Source of the DNA: Streptomyces eurocidicus
GTDB lineage: Bacteria > Actinomycetota > Actinomycetes > Streptomycetales > Streptomycetaceae
DNA: 64,000 nucleotides
Direction: 5' to 3'
Assembly: GCF_002891295.1 (NCBI RefSeq)
Contig: NZ_LGUI01000011.1
Location: 124,001 to 188,000 of the forward strand
This document shows positions 17,130 through 25,810 of the stretch, in pieces; positions within the stretch are counted from its first letter, which is position 1; each line of letters begins with the position of its first letter. The position numbers and the translations under genes are program-made. A model generated the notes under the pieces. That model was not told the origin of the DNA. It saw nothing but the letters and a program-made list of their open reading frames with translations, and searched no databases.

Positions 17130-17747
17130 CTGCACGGACCCGACCGGCACGGCCTCGACCGCCTCAATTCCGCGTCGCCGGGCGCCGCCGAAGCCGCCCT
17201 CCTGGCCTGCTGCGGCAGCCGCCGGTGGGCCCACCACCTGGCGGACCACCGCCCCTACCCCGACCTGCGCACCCTGCTCGGCGCGGCGGAGCGGACCACC
17301 CACGCCCTGACCCCGGCCGACCTGGCCGAGGCGCTCGCCGACGAGACCGGCCCGCACCCGCACGCCGACGCGGGGGCCCTCGCCGCGCTCCGCCAGGCCC
17401 AGGCCGCCTACGAGCACAGATTCGGCCATGTCTTCCTGGCCCACGTGGACGGCACACACCCCGGCGAGACCGTCACCCGTCTGCTCGCCGCACTCCGCCT
17501 CCGCCTCACCCGCGCGCCGTACGAGGAGGCCGCCACCACCCTCGCCGAGCTCACCCGGCTGGCCCTGGGCCGGCTCGCCCTGCTGGCCTCCGACACCCCG
17601 TGCACCCGGGACCACGACACCCCCCGCGACACCCGGCACGCCCCCGGAGCACCCCCCGGAGACAGCACGTCACATAACGGTCCCATTACGCGAAACCGCA
17701 GGACAGACGGGTTGTACCGGACATCTCGCGCCCCGGAAAAGCCCTGA
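17130..17747 (+). CDS. OHCU decarboxylase (uric acid to allantoin), apparent CTG start
   Basis: It decarboxylates 2-oxo-4-hydroxy-4-carboxy-5-ureidoimidazoline to (S)-allantoin. The family pattern is clear: LDRLNSASPGAAEAALLACCGSRRWA, HRPYPDLRTLL, the catalytic-region HPHADAGALAALRQ and YEHRFGHVFLAHVDG. No ATG or GTG lies near the family start; the only well-placed site is a CTG at 17130 with GAGGAG 6 bases before it. The next upstream starts would add an implausible Pro/Arg-rich leader. After the domain (residue ~150) there is a 55-residue disordered His/Pro/Thr tail. No uricase or allantoinase gene is adjacent. Confidence 0.8.
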   Translation: MHGPDRHGLDRLNSASPGAAEAALLACCGSRRWAHHLADHRPYPDLRTLLGAAERTTHALTPADLAEALADETGPHPHADAGALAALRQAQAAYEHRFGHVFLAHVDGTHPGETVTRLLAALRLRLTRAPYEEAATTLAELTRLALGRLALLASDTPCTRDHDTPRDTRHAPGAPPGDSTSHNGPITRNRRTDGLYRTSRAPEKP

Positions 17748-17918
17748 TCGCCGGGTATGCCACTGGTCCGTACGTGCCTGTTTGATCACACCTGACGACC
17801 CCGTGAACCCGAACCGACAACGCGTCGCTACGATGGCCAGGGCCGGTGGACCGTACCCGGCCGGGCCCGCTGACAGTGAAGCCGGCAGGCTCTGATCCCC
17901 GCTCCCGGAGGGTTTTCC

Positions 17919-18299
17919 GTGCCGGCTGGAACGCTGTACCGCGGCCGGGAAGGCATGTGGTCCTGGGTGGCTCATCGAGTCACCGGCGTCCTCATCTTCT
18001 TCTTCCTGTTCGTGCACGTCCTTGACACCGCCCTCGTACGCGTCTCCCCCGAGGCGTACGACGACGTCGTCGCGACGTACAAGACGCCCGTCGTCAACGT
18101 GATGGAGTACGGCCTCGTCGCCGCCATCCTCTTCCACGCCCTCAATGGTCTGCGTGTCATCGCGGTGGACTTCTGGTCCAAGGGTGCCCGCTACCAGAAG
18201 CAGATGCTGTGGTCCGTTGTCACCATCTGGCTCGTGCTGATGGGCGGCGCCTTCTACCCCGTGCTCCAGCACACGCTGCGCACGCTGTTCGGGAGCTGA
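17919..18299 (+). CDS. sdhC: Succinate dehydrogenase cytochrome b subunit
   Basis: First gene of sdhCDAB. This 126-residue integral membrane subunit starts at a GTG preceded by GGAGGG. Three helices are visible (VTGVLIFFFLFVHVLDTAL, VMEYGLVAAILFHALNGLRVIAV, MLWSVVTIWLVLMGGAFYPVL). His residues in the first and second helix (FVHVL, FHAL) are in place for haem b. It anchors the catalytic subunits and carries electrons to menaquinone. Confidence 0.95.
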   Translation: MPAGTLYRGREGMWSWVAHRVTGVLIFFFLFVHVLDTALVRVSPEAYDDVVATYKTPVVNVMEYGLVAAILFHALNGLRVIAVDFWSKGARYQKQMLWSVVTIWLVLMGGAFYPVLQHTLRTLFGS

Positions 18300-18305
18300 C
18301 GCGAG

Positions 18306-18776
18306 ATGTCCGCTGAGACCACCACCCCCGCGACCGACAACGTGTCGCTGTACGACGTGGACAACCCGGCGCCGGTCATCGAGCCGCCCCGGGCCCGCAC
18401 CAAGAAGACGCCCAAGAGCACCCGCACCAACTTCGAGCTGTACGGCTGGCTGTTCATGCGGCTGTCCGGCGTCGTGCTGGTCGTCCTCGTCCTGGGCCAC
18501 CTGCTCATCCAGCTGGTCCTCGACGGCGGCGTGAGCAAGATCGGCTTCGCCTTCGTGGCGGGCCGCTGGGCCTCGCCGTTCTGGCAGGCATGGGACCTGA
18601 TCATGCTGTGGCTCGCCATGCTGCACGGCGCCAACGGCCTGCGCACGGTCATCAACGACTACGCGGAGCGGCCCAAGACCCGCTTCTGGCTGAAGAACCT
18701 GCTGTACGCGGCCACGGTGTTCACCGTCCTGCTGGGCACGCTGGTGATCTTCACCTTCGACCCGAACATCCGCTAG
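18306..18776 (+). CDS. sdhD: Succinate dehydrogenase membrane anchor subunit
   Basis: Second gene, 6 bases after sdhC. The 156-residue protein has a ~45-residue soluble leader, then three helices: LFMRLSGVVLVVLVLGHLLIQ, a middle one with WDLIMLWLAMLHGANGLR, and LLYAATVFTVLLGTLVIFTF. GHLLIQ and MLHGANG carry the conserved His positions of the cytochrome b anchor. It completes the quinone site with SdhC. Confidence 0.95.
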   Translation: MSAETTTPATDNVSLYDVDNPAPVIEPPRARTKKTPKSTRTNFELYGWLFMRLSGVVLVVLVLGHLLIQLVLDGGVSKIGFAFVAGRWASPFWQAWDLIMLWLAMLHGANGLRTVINDYAERPKTRFWLKNLLYAATVFTVLLGTLVIFTFDPNIR

Positions 18777-18796
18777 AGCCCGGGGCTGACGAGACC

Positions 18797-20551
18797 ATGC
18801 AGATCCACAAGTACGACACCGTCATCGTCGGCGCCGGTGGCGCCGGCATGCGCGCGGCCATCGAGTCGACCAAGCGCAGCCGCACCGCGGTGCTGACCAA
18901 GCTCTACCCCACCCGCTCCCACACGGGCGCCGCGCAGGGCGGCATGGCCGCCGCGCTGGCCAACGTGGAGGAGGACAACTGGGAGTGGCACACCTTCGAC
19001 ACGATCAAGGGCGGCGACTACCTGGTCGACCAGGACGCCGCCGAGATCCTGGCGAAGGAGGCCATCGACGCGGTCCTCGACCTCGAGAAGATGGGCCTGC
19101 CGTTCAACCGCACCCCGAACGGCACCATCGACCAGCGCCGCTTCGGCGGTCACAGCCGTAACCACGGCGAGGCCCCGGTCCGCCGGTCCTGCTACGCCGC
19201 GGACCGCACCGGCCACATGATCCTCCAGACGCTGTTCCAGAACTGCGTCAAGGAGGGCGTGGAGTTCTTCAACGAGTTCTACGTCCTGGACCAGCTGATC
19301 ACCGAGGTCGACGGCGTCAAGAAGTCCGCCGGCGTCGTCGCGTACGAGCTGGCCACCGGCGAGATCCACGTCTTCCAGGCGAAGGCCGTCATCTACGCCT
19401 CCGGCGGCACCGGCAAGTTCTTCAAGGTGACCTCCAACGCGCACACCCTCACGGGTGACGGCCAGGCGGCCTGCTACCGCCGCGGCCTGCCGCTGGAGGA
19501 CATGGAGTTCTTCCAGTTCCACCCGACGGGCATCTGGCGCATGGGCATCCTCCTCACCGAGGGCGCCCGCGGCGAGGGCGGCATCCTTCGCAACAAGGAC
19601 GGCGAGCGCTTCATGGAGAAGTACGCGCCCGTCATGAAGGACCTCGCCTCCCGCGACGTCGTCTCGCGCTCCATCTACACGGAGATCCGCGAAGGCCGTG
19701 GCTGCGGCCCCGAGGGCGACCACGTCTACCTCGACCTCACCCACCTGCCGCCGGAGCAGCTCGACGCCAAGCTCCCGGACATCACCGAGTTCGCGCGTAC
19801 GTACCTGGGCATCGAGCCCTACACGGACCCGATCCCGATCCAGCCCACCGCGCACTACGCCATGGGCGGCATCCCGACCAACGTCACGGGTGAGGTCCTG
19901 GCCGACAACGACACCGTCGTGCCCGGCCTGTACGCCGCCGGCGAGGTCGCCTGCGTCTCCGTGCACGGCGCCAACCGCCTCGGCACCAACTCGCTGCTGG
20001 ACATCAACGTCTTCGGCAAGCGGGCCGGCATCGCGGCCGCCGAGTACTCCGTCAAGGCCGACTTCGTCGAGCTGCCGGAGAACCCGGCGCAGCTCGTCGC
20101 GGACCAGGTCGAGCAGCTGCGCAACTCCACCGGCAAGGAGCGGGTCGCCGAGCTCCGCAAGGAGCTGCAGGAGACCATGGACGCCAACGTCATGGTCTTC
20201 CGCACCGAGCAGACCATCAAGACGGCCGTCGAGAAGATCGCCGAGCTGCGCGAGCGCTACCGGCACGTGTCCGTCCAGGACAAGGGCAAGCGCTTCAACA
20301 CCGACCTGCTGGAGGCCATCGAGCTGGGCAACCTGCTCGACCTGGCCGAGGTGATGGCCGTGTCCGCGCTGGCGCGCAAGGAGTCCCGCGGCGGTCACTA
20401 CCGCGAGGACTACCCCAACCGCGACGACGTCAACTTCATGCGGCACACCATGGCGTACCGCGAGGTCGACGCGGACGGCACGGACTCGATCCGCCTCGAC
20501 TACAAGCCGGTCGTCCAGACCCGCTACCAGCCGATGGAGCGTAAGTACTGA
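18797..20551 (+). CDS. sdhA: Succinate dehydrogenase flavoprotein subunit
   Basis: This 584-residue catalytic subunit oxidises succinate to fumarate. The FAD-binding start is MQIHKYDTVIVGAGGAGMRA; RSHTGAAQGG holds the His that binds FAD covalently; EFFQFHPTG and TEGARGEGG line the dicarboxylate site; ALHGANRLGTNS-type sequence (SVHGANRLGTNSLLD) is the second FAD loop. The C-terminal helical domain runs from ~450. It is 20 bases after sdhD and its stop overlaps the sdhB start (TGATG). Confidence 0.97.
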   Translation: MQIHKYDTVIVGAGGAGMRAAIESTKRSRTAVLTKLYPTRSHTGAAQGGMAAALANVEEDNWEWHTFDTIKGGDYLVDQDAAEILAKEAIDAVLDLEKMGLPFNRTPNGTIDQRRFGGHSRNHGEAPVRRSCYAADRTGHMILQTLFQNCVKEGVEFFNEFYVLDQLITEVDGVKKSAGVVAYELATGEIHVFQAKAVIYASGGTGKFFKVTSNAHTLTGDGQAACYRRGLPLEDMEFFQFHPTGIWRMGILLTEGARGEGGILRNKDGERFMEKYAPVMKDLASRDVVSRSIYTEIREGRGCGPEGDHVYLDLTHLPPEQLDAKLPDITEFARTYLGIEPYTDPIPIQPTAHYAMGGIPTNVTGEVLADNDTVVPGLYAAGEVACVSVHGANRLGTNSLLDINVFGKRAGIAAAEYSVKADFVELPENPAQLVADQVEQLRNSTGKERVAELRKELQETMDANVMVFRTEQTIKTAVEKIAELRERYRHVSVQDKGKRFNTDLLEAIELGNLLDLAEVMAVSALARKESRGGHYREDYPNRDDVNFMRHTMAYREVDADGTDSIRLDYKPVVQTRYQPMERKY

Positions 20552-21318
20552 TGAGCACCCCGACGCTCGAGAAGAGCGCGGCCTCGGCCGAGTCCGAGGC
20601 CCCCGCGCACCTGATCACGGTCACCTTCCGGGTCCGCCGGTTCAACCCGGAGATCTCGGACCAGGCGACCTGGCAGGACTTCCAGCTGGAGATCGACCCC
20701 AAGGAGCGGGTCCTCGACGGCCTCCACAAGATCAAGTGGGACCACGACGGCACGCTGACCTTCCGGCGTTCCTGCGCGCACGGCATCTGCGGCTCCGACG
20801 CGATGCGCATCAACGGCAAGAACCGCCTGGCGTGCAAGACGCTGATCAAGGACATCAACCCGTCGAAGCCGATCACGGTCGAGCCCATCAAGGGCCTCAC
20901 GGTCCTGAAGGACCTCGTGGTCGACATGGAGCCGTTCTTCCAGGCGTACCGCGACGTCATGCCGTTCCTCATCACCAAGGGGAACGAGCCGACGCGTGAG
21001 CGCCTGCAGTCGGCCGAGGACCGCGAGCGGTTCGACGACACCACCAAGTGCATCCTGTGCGCCGCGTGCACGTCGTCCTGCCCGGTGTTCTGGAACGACG
21101 GGCAGTACTTCGGCCCGGCGGCCATCGTCAACGCCCACCGCTTCATCTTCGACTCGCGTGACGAGGCCGGCGAGCAGCGGCTGGAGATCCTGAACGACAA
21201 GGACGGTGTGTGGCGCTGCCGCACGACGTTCAACTGCACGGACGCGTGCCCGCGTGGCATCGAGGTCACGAAGGCGATCCAGGAGGTCAAGCGCGCGCTG
21301 ATCACGCGTCGCTTCTGA
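20551..21318 (+). CDS. sdhB: Succinate dehydrogenase iron-sulfur subunit
   Basis: This 255-residue protein passes electrons from FAD to the membrane subunits. The [2Fe-2S] ligands are in RRSCAHGICGSDAM plus a later Cys (RLACKT); the [4Fe-4S] and [3Fe-4S] ligands are in CILCAACTSSCPVFW and CRTTFNCTDACPRGI. It is the last gene of the operon and is followed by a strong hairpin. Confidence 0.97.
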   Translation: MSTPTLEKSAASAESEAPAHLITVTFRVRRFNPEISDQATWQDFQLEIDPKERVLDGLHKIKWDHDGTLTFRRSCAHGICGSDAMRINGKNRLACKTLIKDINPSKPITVEPIKGLTVLKDLVVDMEPFFQAYRDVMPFLITKGNEPTRERLQSAEDRERFDDTTKCILCAACTSSCPVFWNDGQYFGPAAIVNAHRFIFDSRDEAGEQRLEILNDKDGVWRCRTTFNCTDACPRGIEVTKAIQEVKRALITRRF

Positions 21319-21337
21319 CCATCCGGTCGGGTTCTGT

Positions 21338-21381
21338 ACGGCGAGGCCCTGTCCCCTTCCCGGGGGGTGGGGCCTCGCCGT
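21338..21381 (+). terminator. Terminator of the sdhCDAB operon
   Basis: ACGGCGAGGCCC (21338-21349) pairs perfectly with GGGCCTCGCCGT (21370-21381), 20 bases after the sdhB stop. Confidence 0.8.
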
Positions 21382-21389
21382 CGTGCGGG

Positions 21390-21592
21390 AGGGTTTTCCC
21401 CTACCCGCCCCTTCCCGAATGTCCTCAAGCTCCCCCAGCTACCTCCCCCAGCTACCGCTGGGGGTGCCCCCAGGAGGTGCCCCCAGACGGGCTGAAAATC
21501 AGCCCGTCCGGCGCTTGAGGACCGGGGTCCGGGGCGGAGCCCCGGGTCGGGAAGGGGCGGGGTGGGGAAAAAGCCCCGCGCAGCGGCCACCC
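21390..21592. repeat. Dispersed palindromic element, copy 3 (with inserted arm)
   Basis: It lies between the convergent sdhB and rocD ends. The palindrome halves (GTCCTCAAGC on the left, GGCGCTTGAGGAC on the right) are separated by an extra CCCCCAGCTACC/GGGGGTGCCCCCAGGAGGTG module on the left side of the ACGGGCTG/CAGCCCGT centre. The outer CCCCTACCCGCCCCTTCCC and GGGAAGGGGCGGGGTGGGG arms are present. Confidence 0.88.
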
Positions 21593-21608
21593 GCCCCGCC
21601 CGAACCCC

Positions 21609-22811
21609 TCAGGCCAGCACAGCCCGCAGCTGATCCAGCCCCCAGTCCAGATCCTCCTTGCTGATCACCAGCGGCGGCGCGATCCGGATCGTCGAGCCAT
21701 GGGTGTCCTTGACCAGGACCCGCCGGTCCATCAGCCGCTCCGAGATCTGCCGCCCGGTGCCCTTCGCCGGGGCGATGTCGACCCCGGCCCACAGGCCGCG
21801 CCCGCGTACCGCCTCCACCGCGCCGCCGCCCACCAGCAGGCCCAGCTCCTGGTGCAGGTGCTCGCCGAGCTCGGTCGCGCGCTGCTGGAACTCGCCGGAC
21901 CGGAGCATCGCCACGACCTCCAGGGCGACCGCGCACGCGAGCGGGTTCCCGCCGAACGTCGAGCCGTGCTCGCCGGGCCGGTACACGCCGAGGATGTCGG
22001 AGGAGGCCACCACGGCCGACACGGGCACCACGCCGCCGCCGAGCGCCTTGCCGAGGACGTACATGTCGGGGACCACGTCCTCGTGGTCGCAGGCGAACGT
22101 CCGGCCCGTGCGGCCCAGACCGGACTGGATCTCGTCGGCGATGAACAGCACCCCGCGCTCGGCCGTCAGCCGCCGTACGCCCTTCAGATAGCCGGGCGGC
22201 GGTACGAGCACCCCGGCCTCGCCCTGGATGGGCTCCAGCAGCACCGCCACCGTGTTCTCGTCGACGGCCGCCTCCAGCGCGGCGAGGTCGCCGTAGGGGA
22301 CGATCTCGAAGCCCGGGGTGTACGGGCCGTAGTCGGCGCGGGCCTCCTCGTCCGTCGAGAAACTGATGATCGTGGTGGTGCGGCCGTGGAAGTTGTTGTC
22401 GGCCACGATGATCTTCGCTCTGCCGTCCGGCACGCCCTTGACCCGGTAGCCCCACTTCCGGGCGGTCTTCACGGCCGTCTCGACGGCCTCCGCACCGGTG
22501 TTCATCGGCAGCACCATGTCCTTGCCGCACAGCGCGGCCAGTTCCGCGCAGAAGTCCGCGAAGCGGTCGTGGTGGAAGGCGCGTGAGGTGAGCGTCACCC
22601 GATCGAGCTGCGCCTTGGCCGCGTTGATGAGCCTGCGGTTGCCGTGCCCGAAGTTGAGCGCCGAGTATCCGGCCAGCATGTCGAGATAGCGACGGCCCTC
22701 CACATCGGTCATCCACGCACCCTCCGCGTACGCGACGACGACCGGCAACGGGTGGTAGTTGTGCGCGCTGTGGGCCTCGGCGGCGGCGATGCTGCGATCC
22801 GTGGATGTCAC
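21609..22811 (-). CDS. rocD: Ornithine aminotransferase
   Basis: This PLP enzyme converts ornithine and 2-oxoglutarate to glutamate semialdehyde and glutamate (arginine/ornithine catabolism). The GTG at 22811 has GGAG 7 bases upstream and gives 400 residues, the normal size. Visible family features: HNYHPLPVV near the N-terminus, NTGAEAVETAVKTARKWGY (phosphate site), ADNNFHGRTTTIISFS, EPIQGEAGV, FIADEIQSGLGRTG with the Asp contacting the pyridine ring, VLGKALGGGV with the Schiff-base Lys, and HGSTFGGNPLA. It is divergent from trpS. Confidence 0.95.
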   Translation of the reverse strand: MTSTDRSIAAAEAHSAHNYHPLPVVVAYAEGAWMTDVEGRRYLDMLAGYSALNFGHGNRRLINAAKAQLDRVTLTSRAFHHDRFADFCAELAALCGKDMVLPMNTGAEAVETAVKTARKWGYRVKGVPDGRAKIIVADNNFHGRTTTIISFSTDEEARADYGPYTPGFEIVPYGDLAALEAAVDENTVAVLLEPIQGEAGVLVPPPGYLKGVRRLTAERGVLFIADEIQSGLGRTGRTFACDHEDVVPDMYVLGKALGGGVVPVSAVVASSDILGVYRPGEHGSTFGGNPLACAVALEVVAMLRSGEFQQRATELGEHLHQELGLLVGGGAVEAVRGRGLWAGVDIAPAKGTGRQISERLMDRRVLVKDTHGSTIRIAPPLVISKEDLDWGLDQLRAVLA

Positions 22812-22914
22812 CGTGTGCTCCGTTCGGTATTGCGGGCATGCTGTTACTGAGCTTTCTACTACCCCGTCCGCACCGCCGGACCGAGTCCGTCGCGGCACCT
22901 GAGAGAATGTGCGC

Positions 22915-23928
22915 ATGGCCCTTGATCGTCCGCGCGCTCTCTCAGGTATCCAGCCCACCGCAGGCTCGTTCCACCTCGGGAACTACCTCGGTGCCGTCCG
23001 GCAGTACGTCGCCCTGCAGGAGACCCACGACGCCTTCTACATGGTCGTCGACCTGCACGCGATCACCGTGCCGCAGGATCCGAAGGAGCTCCGCGCCAAC
23101 ACCCGCACCGCCGTGGCCCAGCTGCTGGCCGCGGGCCTGGACCCGGACCGCTGCACCCTCTTCGTGCAGAGCCATGTGCCCGAGCACGCCCAGCTCGGCT
23201 GGGTGATGAACTGCCTCACGGGCTTCGGCGAGGCGTCGCGGATGACGCAGTTCAAGGACAAGTCGGCCAAGCACGGCGCGAGCCAGACCACGGTGGGCCT
23301 GTTCACGTACCCGATCCTCCAGGTCGCCGACATCCTGCTCTACCAGGCGAACGCGGTTCCGGTGGGTGAGGACCAGCGTCAGCACATCGAGCTCACCCGC
23401 GACCTCGCCGAGCGCTTCAACACCCGCTTCGGCGACACCTTCACCATGCCCGCGCCGCACATCGTGCGCGAGACGGCGAAGATCTACGACCTCCAGGACC
23501 CCTCGGCGAAGATGAGCAAGTCGGCGTCGACCGCGAAGGGCCTGATCAACCTGCTCGACGAGCCCAAGGTCTCCGCCAAGAAGATCAAGAGCGCCGTCAC
23601 CGACACGGACACCGTGATCCGCTTCGACGCCGAGGAGAAGCCGGGCGTCAGCAATCTGCTCACCATCTACGCCACGCTGACCGGCACGACAATCGCGGAT
23701 CTGGAGCAGAAGTACGAGGGCAAGGGCTACGGTGCGCTCAAGACCGACCTCGCCGAGGTCATGGTGGACTGGGTGACCCCCTTCCGCGCCCGTACGCAGG
23801 AGTACCTGGACGACCCGGAGACGCTGGACGCCGTCCTCGCCAAGGGCGCCGAGAAGGCCCGCGCGGTCGCGGCCGAGACTCTCGCACAGGCGTACGAGAA
23901 GGTGGGCTTCCTGCCCGCCAAGCACTGA
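22915..23928 (+). CDS. trpS: Tryptophanyl-tRNA synthetase
   Basis: This class I synthetase charges tRNA-Trp. It is 337 residues. The HIGH-like motif is TAGSFHLGNYLG near residue 15, the tryptophan/ATP-site region includes GLFTYPILQVADILLYQA and VGEDQRQHIELTRD, and the KMSKS loop is AKMSKSAS near residue 200. I chose the ATG at 22915; a GTG two codons upstream is in frame. It is divergent from rocD, and a 12-bp hairpin follows the stop. Confidence 0.96.
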   Translation: MALDRPRALSGIQPTAGSFHLGNYLGAVRQYVALQETHDAFYMVVDLHAITVPQDPKELRANTRTAVAQLLAAGLDPDRCTLFVQSHVPEHAQLGWVMNCLTGFGEASRMTQFKDKSAKHGASQTTVGLFTYPILQVADILLYQANAVPVGEDQRQHIELTRDLAERFNTRFGDTFTMPAPHIVRETAKIYDLQDPSAKMSKSASTAKGLINLLDEPKVSAKKIKSAVTDTDTVIRFDAEEKPGVSNLLTIYATLTGTTIADLEQKYEGKGYGALKTDLAEVMVDWVTPFRARTQEYLDDPETLDAVLAKGAEKARAVAAETLAQAYEKVGFLPAKH

Positions 23929-23942
23929 CCGACGCACCGGAG

Positions 23943-23975
23943 CGTGCGCGCGGGATCATCCCCCCCGCGCGCACG
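23943..23975 (+). terminator. Terminator after trpS
   Basis: CGTGCGCGCGGG (23943-23954) and CCCGCGCGCACG (23964-23975) form a perfect 12-bp stem with a 9-base loop, 14 bases after the trpS stop. Confidence 0.8.
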
Positions 23976-24057
23976 GGACCAGCGGACCTGGCACCAGATG
24001 TGGCACAGCCGTCACACTGGCCACGGGGACTTACAGGCGCACAGGAGGGAGAACGCA

Positions 24058-24654
24058 GTGGGGACCGTAACGCTCGGCGTTTCGATCGCGGTCCCGGAGC
24101 CTTACGGCAGCTTCCTCCAGAAGCGCCGCGAGGGCTTCGGCGACCCGCACGCGCACGGCATCCCCACCCACGTCACCCTCCTGCCGCCCACCGAGGTCGA
24201 CGCCTCGTCGCTGCCCGCCGTCGAGGAGCACCTCGCCGGCGTCGCCGCGCTCGGCCGCCCGTTCCGGATGCGGCTGTCCGGGACCGGCACCTTCCGCCCG
24301 CTCTCGCCCGTGGTCTACGTCAACGTGGTCGAGGGCGCGTCCTCCTGCGCCTGGCTCCAGAAGCGCGTCCGGGACGCCTCCGGGCCCGTCGCCCGCGAGC
24401 TCCAGTTCCCCTACCACCCGCACGTCACCGTCGCCCACGGCATCGCCGAGGAGGCCATGGACCGGGCGTTCGAGGAGCTCGCCGACTTCGAGGCCGCCTG
24501 GACGATCACCGGCTTCGCCCTCTACGAGCAGGGCGCCGACGGCGTGTGGCGGCTGGAGCGCGAGTACCCCTTCGCGGACGGCGGCGACGGCGACCCCGCG
24601 TCCGCCGTACCGCGCCAGTCGGGCGCCACGCGCCCGCCCGCGGCCTCCCGGTAG
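24058..24654 (+). CDS. 2'-5' RNA ligase / LigT-like phosphoesterase
   Basis: This 198-residue protein of the 2H phosphoesterase superfamily would act on 2'-5' or cyclic phosphodiester bonds in RNA or nucleotides. Both catalytic HxT motifs are present: HVTLLPP near residue 38 and HVTVAHG near residue 122. The GTG at 24058 has AGGAGG 9 bases upstream. The last ~25 residues are a Pro/Ser/Arg-rich tail. It stands between trpS (separate, with terminator) and a membrane-protein gene 94 bases downstream. Confidence 0.88.
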   Translation: MGTVTLGVSIAVPEPYGSFLQKRREGFGDPHAHGIPTHVTLLPPTEVDASSLPAVEEHLAGVAALGRPFRMRLSGTGTFRPLSPVVYVNVVEGASSCAWLQKRVRDASGPVARELQFPYHPHVTVAHGIAEEAMDRAFEELADFEAAWTITGFALYEQGADGVWRLEREYPFADGGDGDPASAVPRQSGATRPPAASR

Positions 24655-24748
24655 CCCCAGGTCACCCCGCGTGCCCGGGGTCCCGCCGGGTACGCGTACA
24701 GCTGCCCGTCGGCGCTCGCCGGAGCCCTGTGGATGGTAGGTGTTGACC

Positions 24749-25597
24749 ATGGAATGGCTGACCCGGCTGCCCGTGATCGGGCCCTTGATCACCCGGCTGA
24801 CGCGCACCCACGCGTGGCGCTCCTACGAGACCCTGGACCGGGTGAAGTGGACCCGGCTGGCCGCCGCGATCACCTTCACCAGCTTCCTTTCGCTGTTTCC
24901 GCTGGTCACGGTGGGTGCGGCGATCGGTGCGGCGGTCCTCAGCAAACAGCGGATGCATGAGCTGGAGCAGAAGCTCGCCGAGCAGGTGCCCGGCATCTCC
25001 GGCCAACTCGACCTCAGCACGCTCGTCGACAACGCCGGCACCGTCGGGGTCGTCGCCGGCGCCCTGCTGCTCTTCACCGGCCTCGGCTGGATCGGCTCCC
25101 TGCGCGAGTGCCTGCGCGCCGTCTGGGAGAAGGAGGAGAGCCCCGGCAACCCCGTCCTGCTCAAGCTCAAGGACGGGGCGGTGCTGCTGGGCCTCGGCGG
25201 GGTCGCCCTGGTGTCCTTCGGCTGCTCGGCGTTCGCCACCGCGGCCGTCGGCTGGGTCGCCGACCGGGCCGGTCTGAACGGCATCGGCGGGCTGCTGACG
25301 GCGGCAGGCTTCTGCATCGCCGTCCTCGCCGACTTCCTGCTGATGCTCTACGTCCTGTCCCGGCTGCCCGGCGTCCTGCCGCCGCGCCGCCGGCTCGTGG
25401 TGGGGGCGCTGCTCGGCGCGGTCGGCTTCGAGGTGCTGAAGCTGCTGCTCAGCGGGTATCTGCAAGGGGTCGCGGCGAAGAGCATGTACGGCGCGTTCGG
25501 CACCCCGATCGCGCTGCTGCTGTGGATCAACTTCACGGCGAAGCTCACGCTGTTCTGCGCGGCGTGGACGGCTACGCCGTCGAAGACCACGGACTGA
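24749..25597 (+). CDS. YihY/UPF0761 (BrkB-like) integral membrane protein
   Basis: This 282-residue protein has about six membrane helices, for example LAAAITFTSFLSLFPLVTVGAA, VVAGALLLFTGLGWIGSL, AVLLGLGGVALVSFG, FCIAVLADFLLMLYVLS, LVVGALLGAVGFEVLKLLL and TPIALLLWINFTAKLTLFCA. The pattern matches the YihY family, once mislabelled ribonuclease BN; its real function is unknown. The ATG at 24749 has GGTAGG 8 bases upstream. A palindromic element follows the gene. Confidence 0.88.
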   Translation: MEWLTRLPVIGPLITRLTRTHAWRSYETLDRVKWTRLAAAITFTSFLSLFPLVTVGAAIGAAVLSKQRMHELEQKLAEQVPGISGQLDLSTLVDNAGTVGVVAGALLLFTGLGWIGSLRECLRAVWEKEESPGNPVLLKLKDGAVLLGLGGVALVSFGCSAFATAAVGWVADRAGLNGIGGLLTAAGFCIAVLADFLLMLYVLSRLPGVLPPRRRLVVGALLGAVGFEVLKLLLSGYLQGVAAKSMYGAFGTPIALLLWINFTAKLTLFCAAWTATPSKTTD

Positions 25598-25654
25598 CGG
25601 GGGCCGTGGGCCCCACCCCTTCCCGCCGCATCCGATGTGCGGCTCCGCCGCGCG

Positions 25655-25780
25655 GGGGCTCCGCCCCGGACCCCGGTCCTCAATCTCCCCCAGCTACCGC
25701 TGGGGTGCCCCCAGGAGGTGCCCCCGGACAGGCTGAAAATCAGCCTGTCCGGCGCTTGAGGACACCACGCGGAGCGCGGC
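25655..25780. repeat. Dispersed palindromic element, copy 4 (with inserted arm)
   Basis: It lies between convergent genes. GGTCCTCAATC on the left and GGCGCTTGAGGACACC on the right flank GGACAGGCTGAAAATCAGCC; the CCCCCAGCTACCGCTGGGG module is inserted on the left, as in copy 3. The outer G-rich/C-rich arms are missing. Confidence 0.85.
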
Positions 25781-25810
25781 AGGGTCCCGGGAGGCCCTTG
25801 GCCCCCGCGC

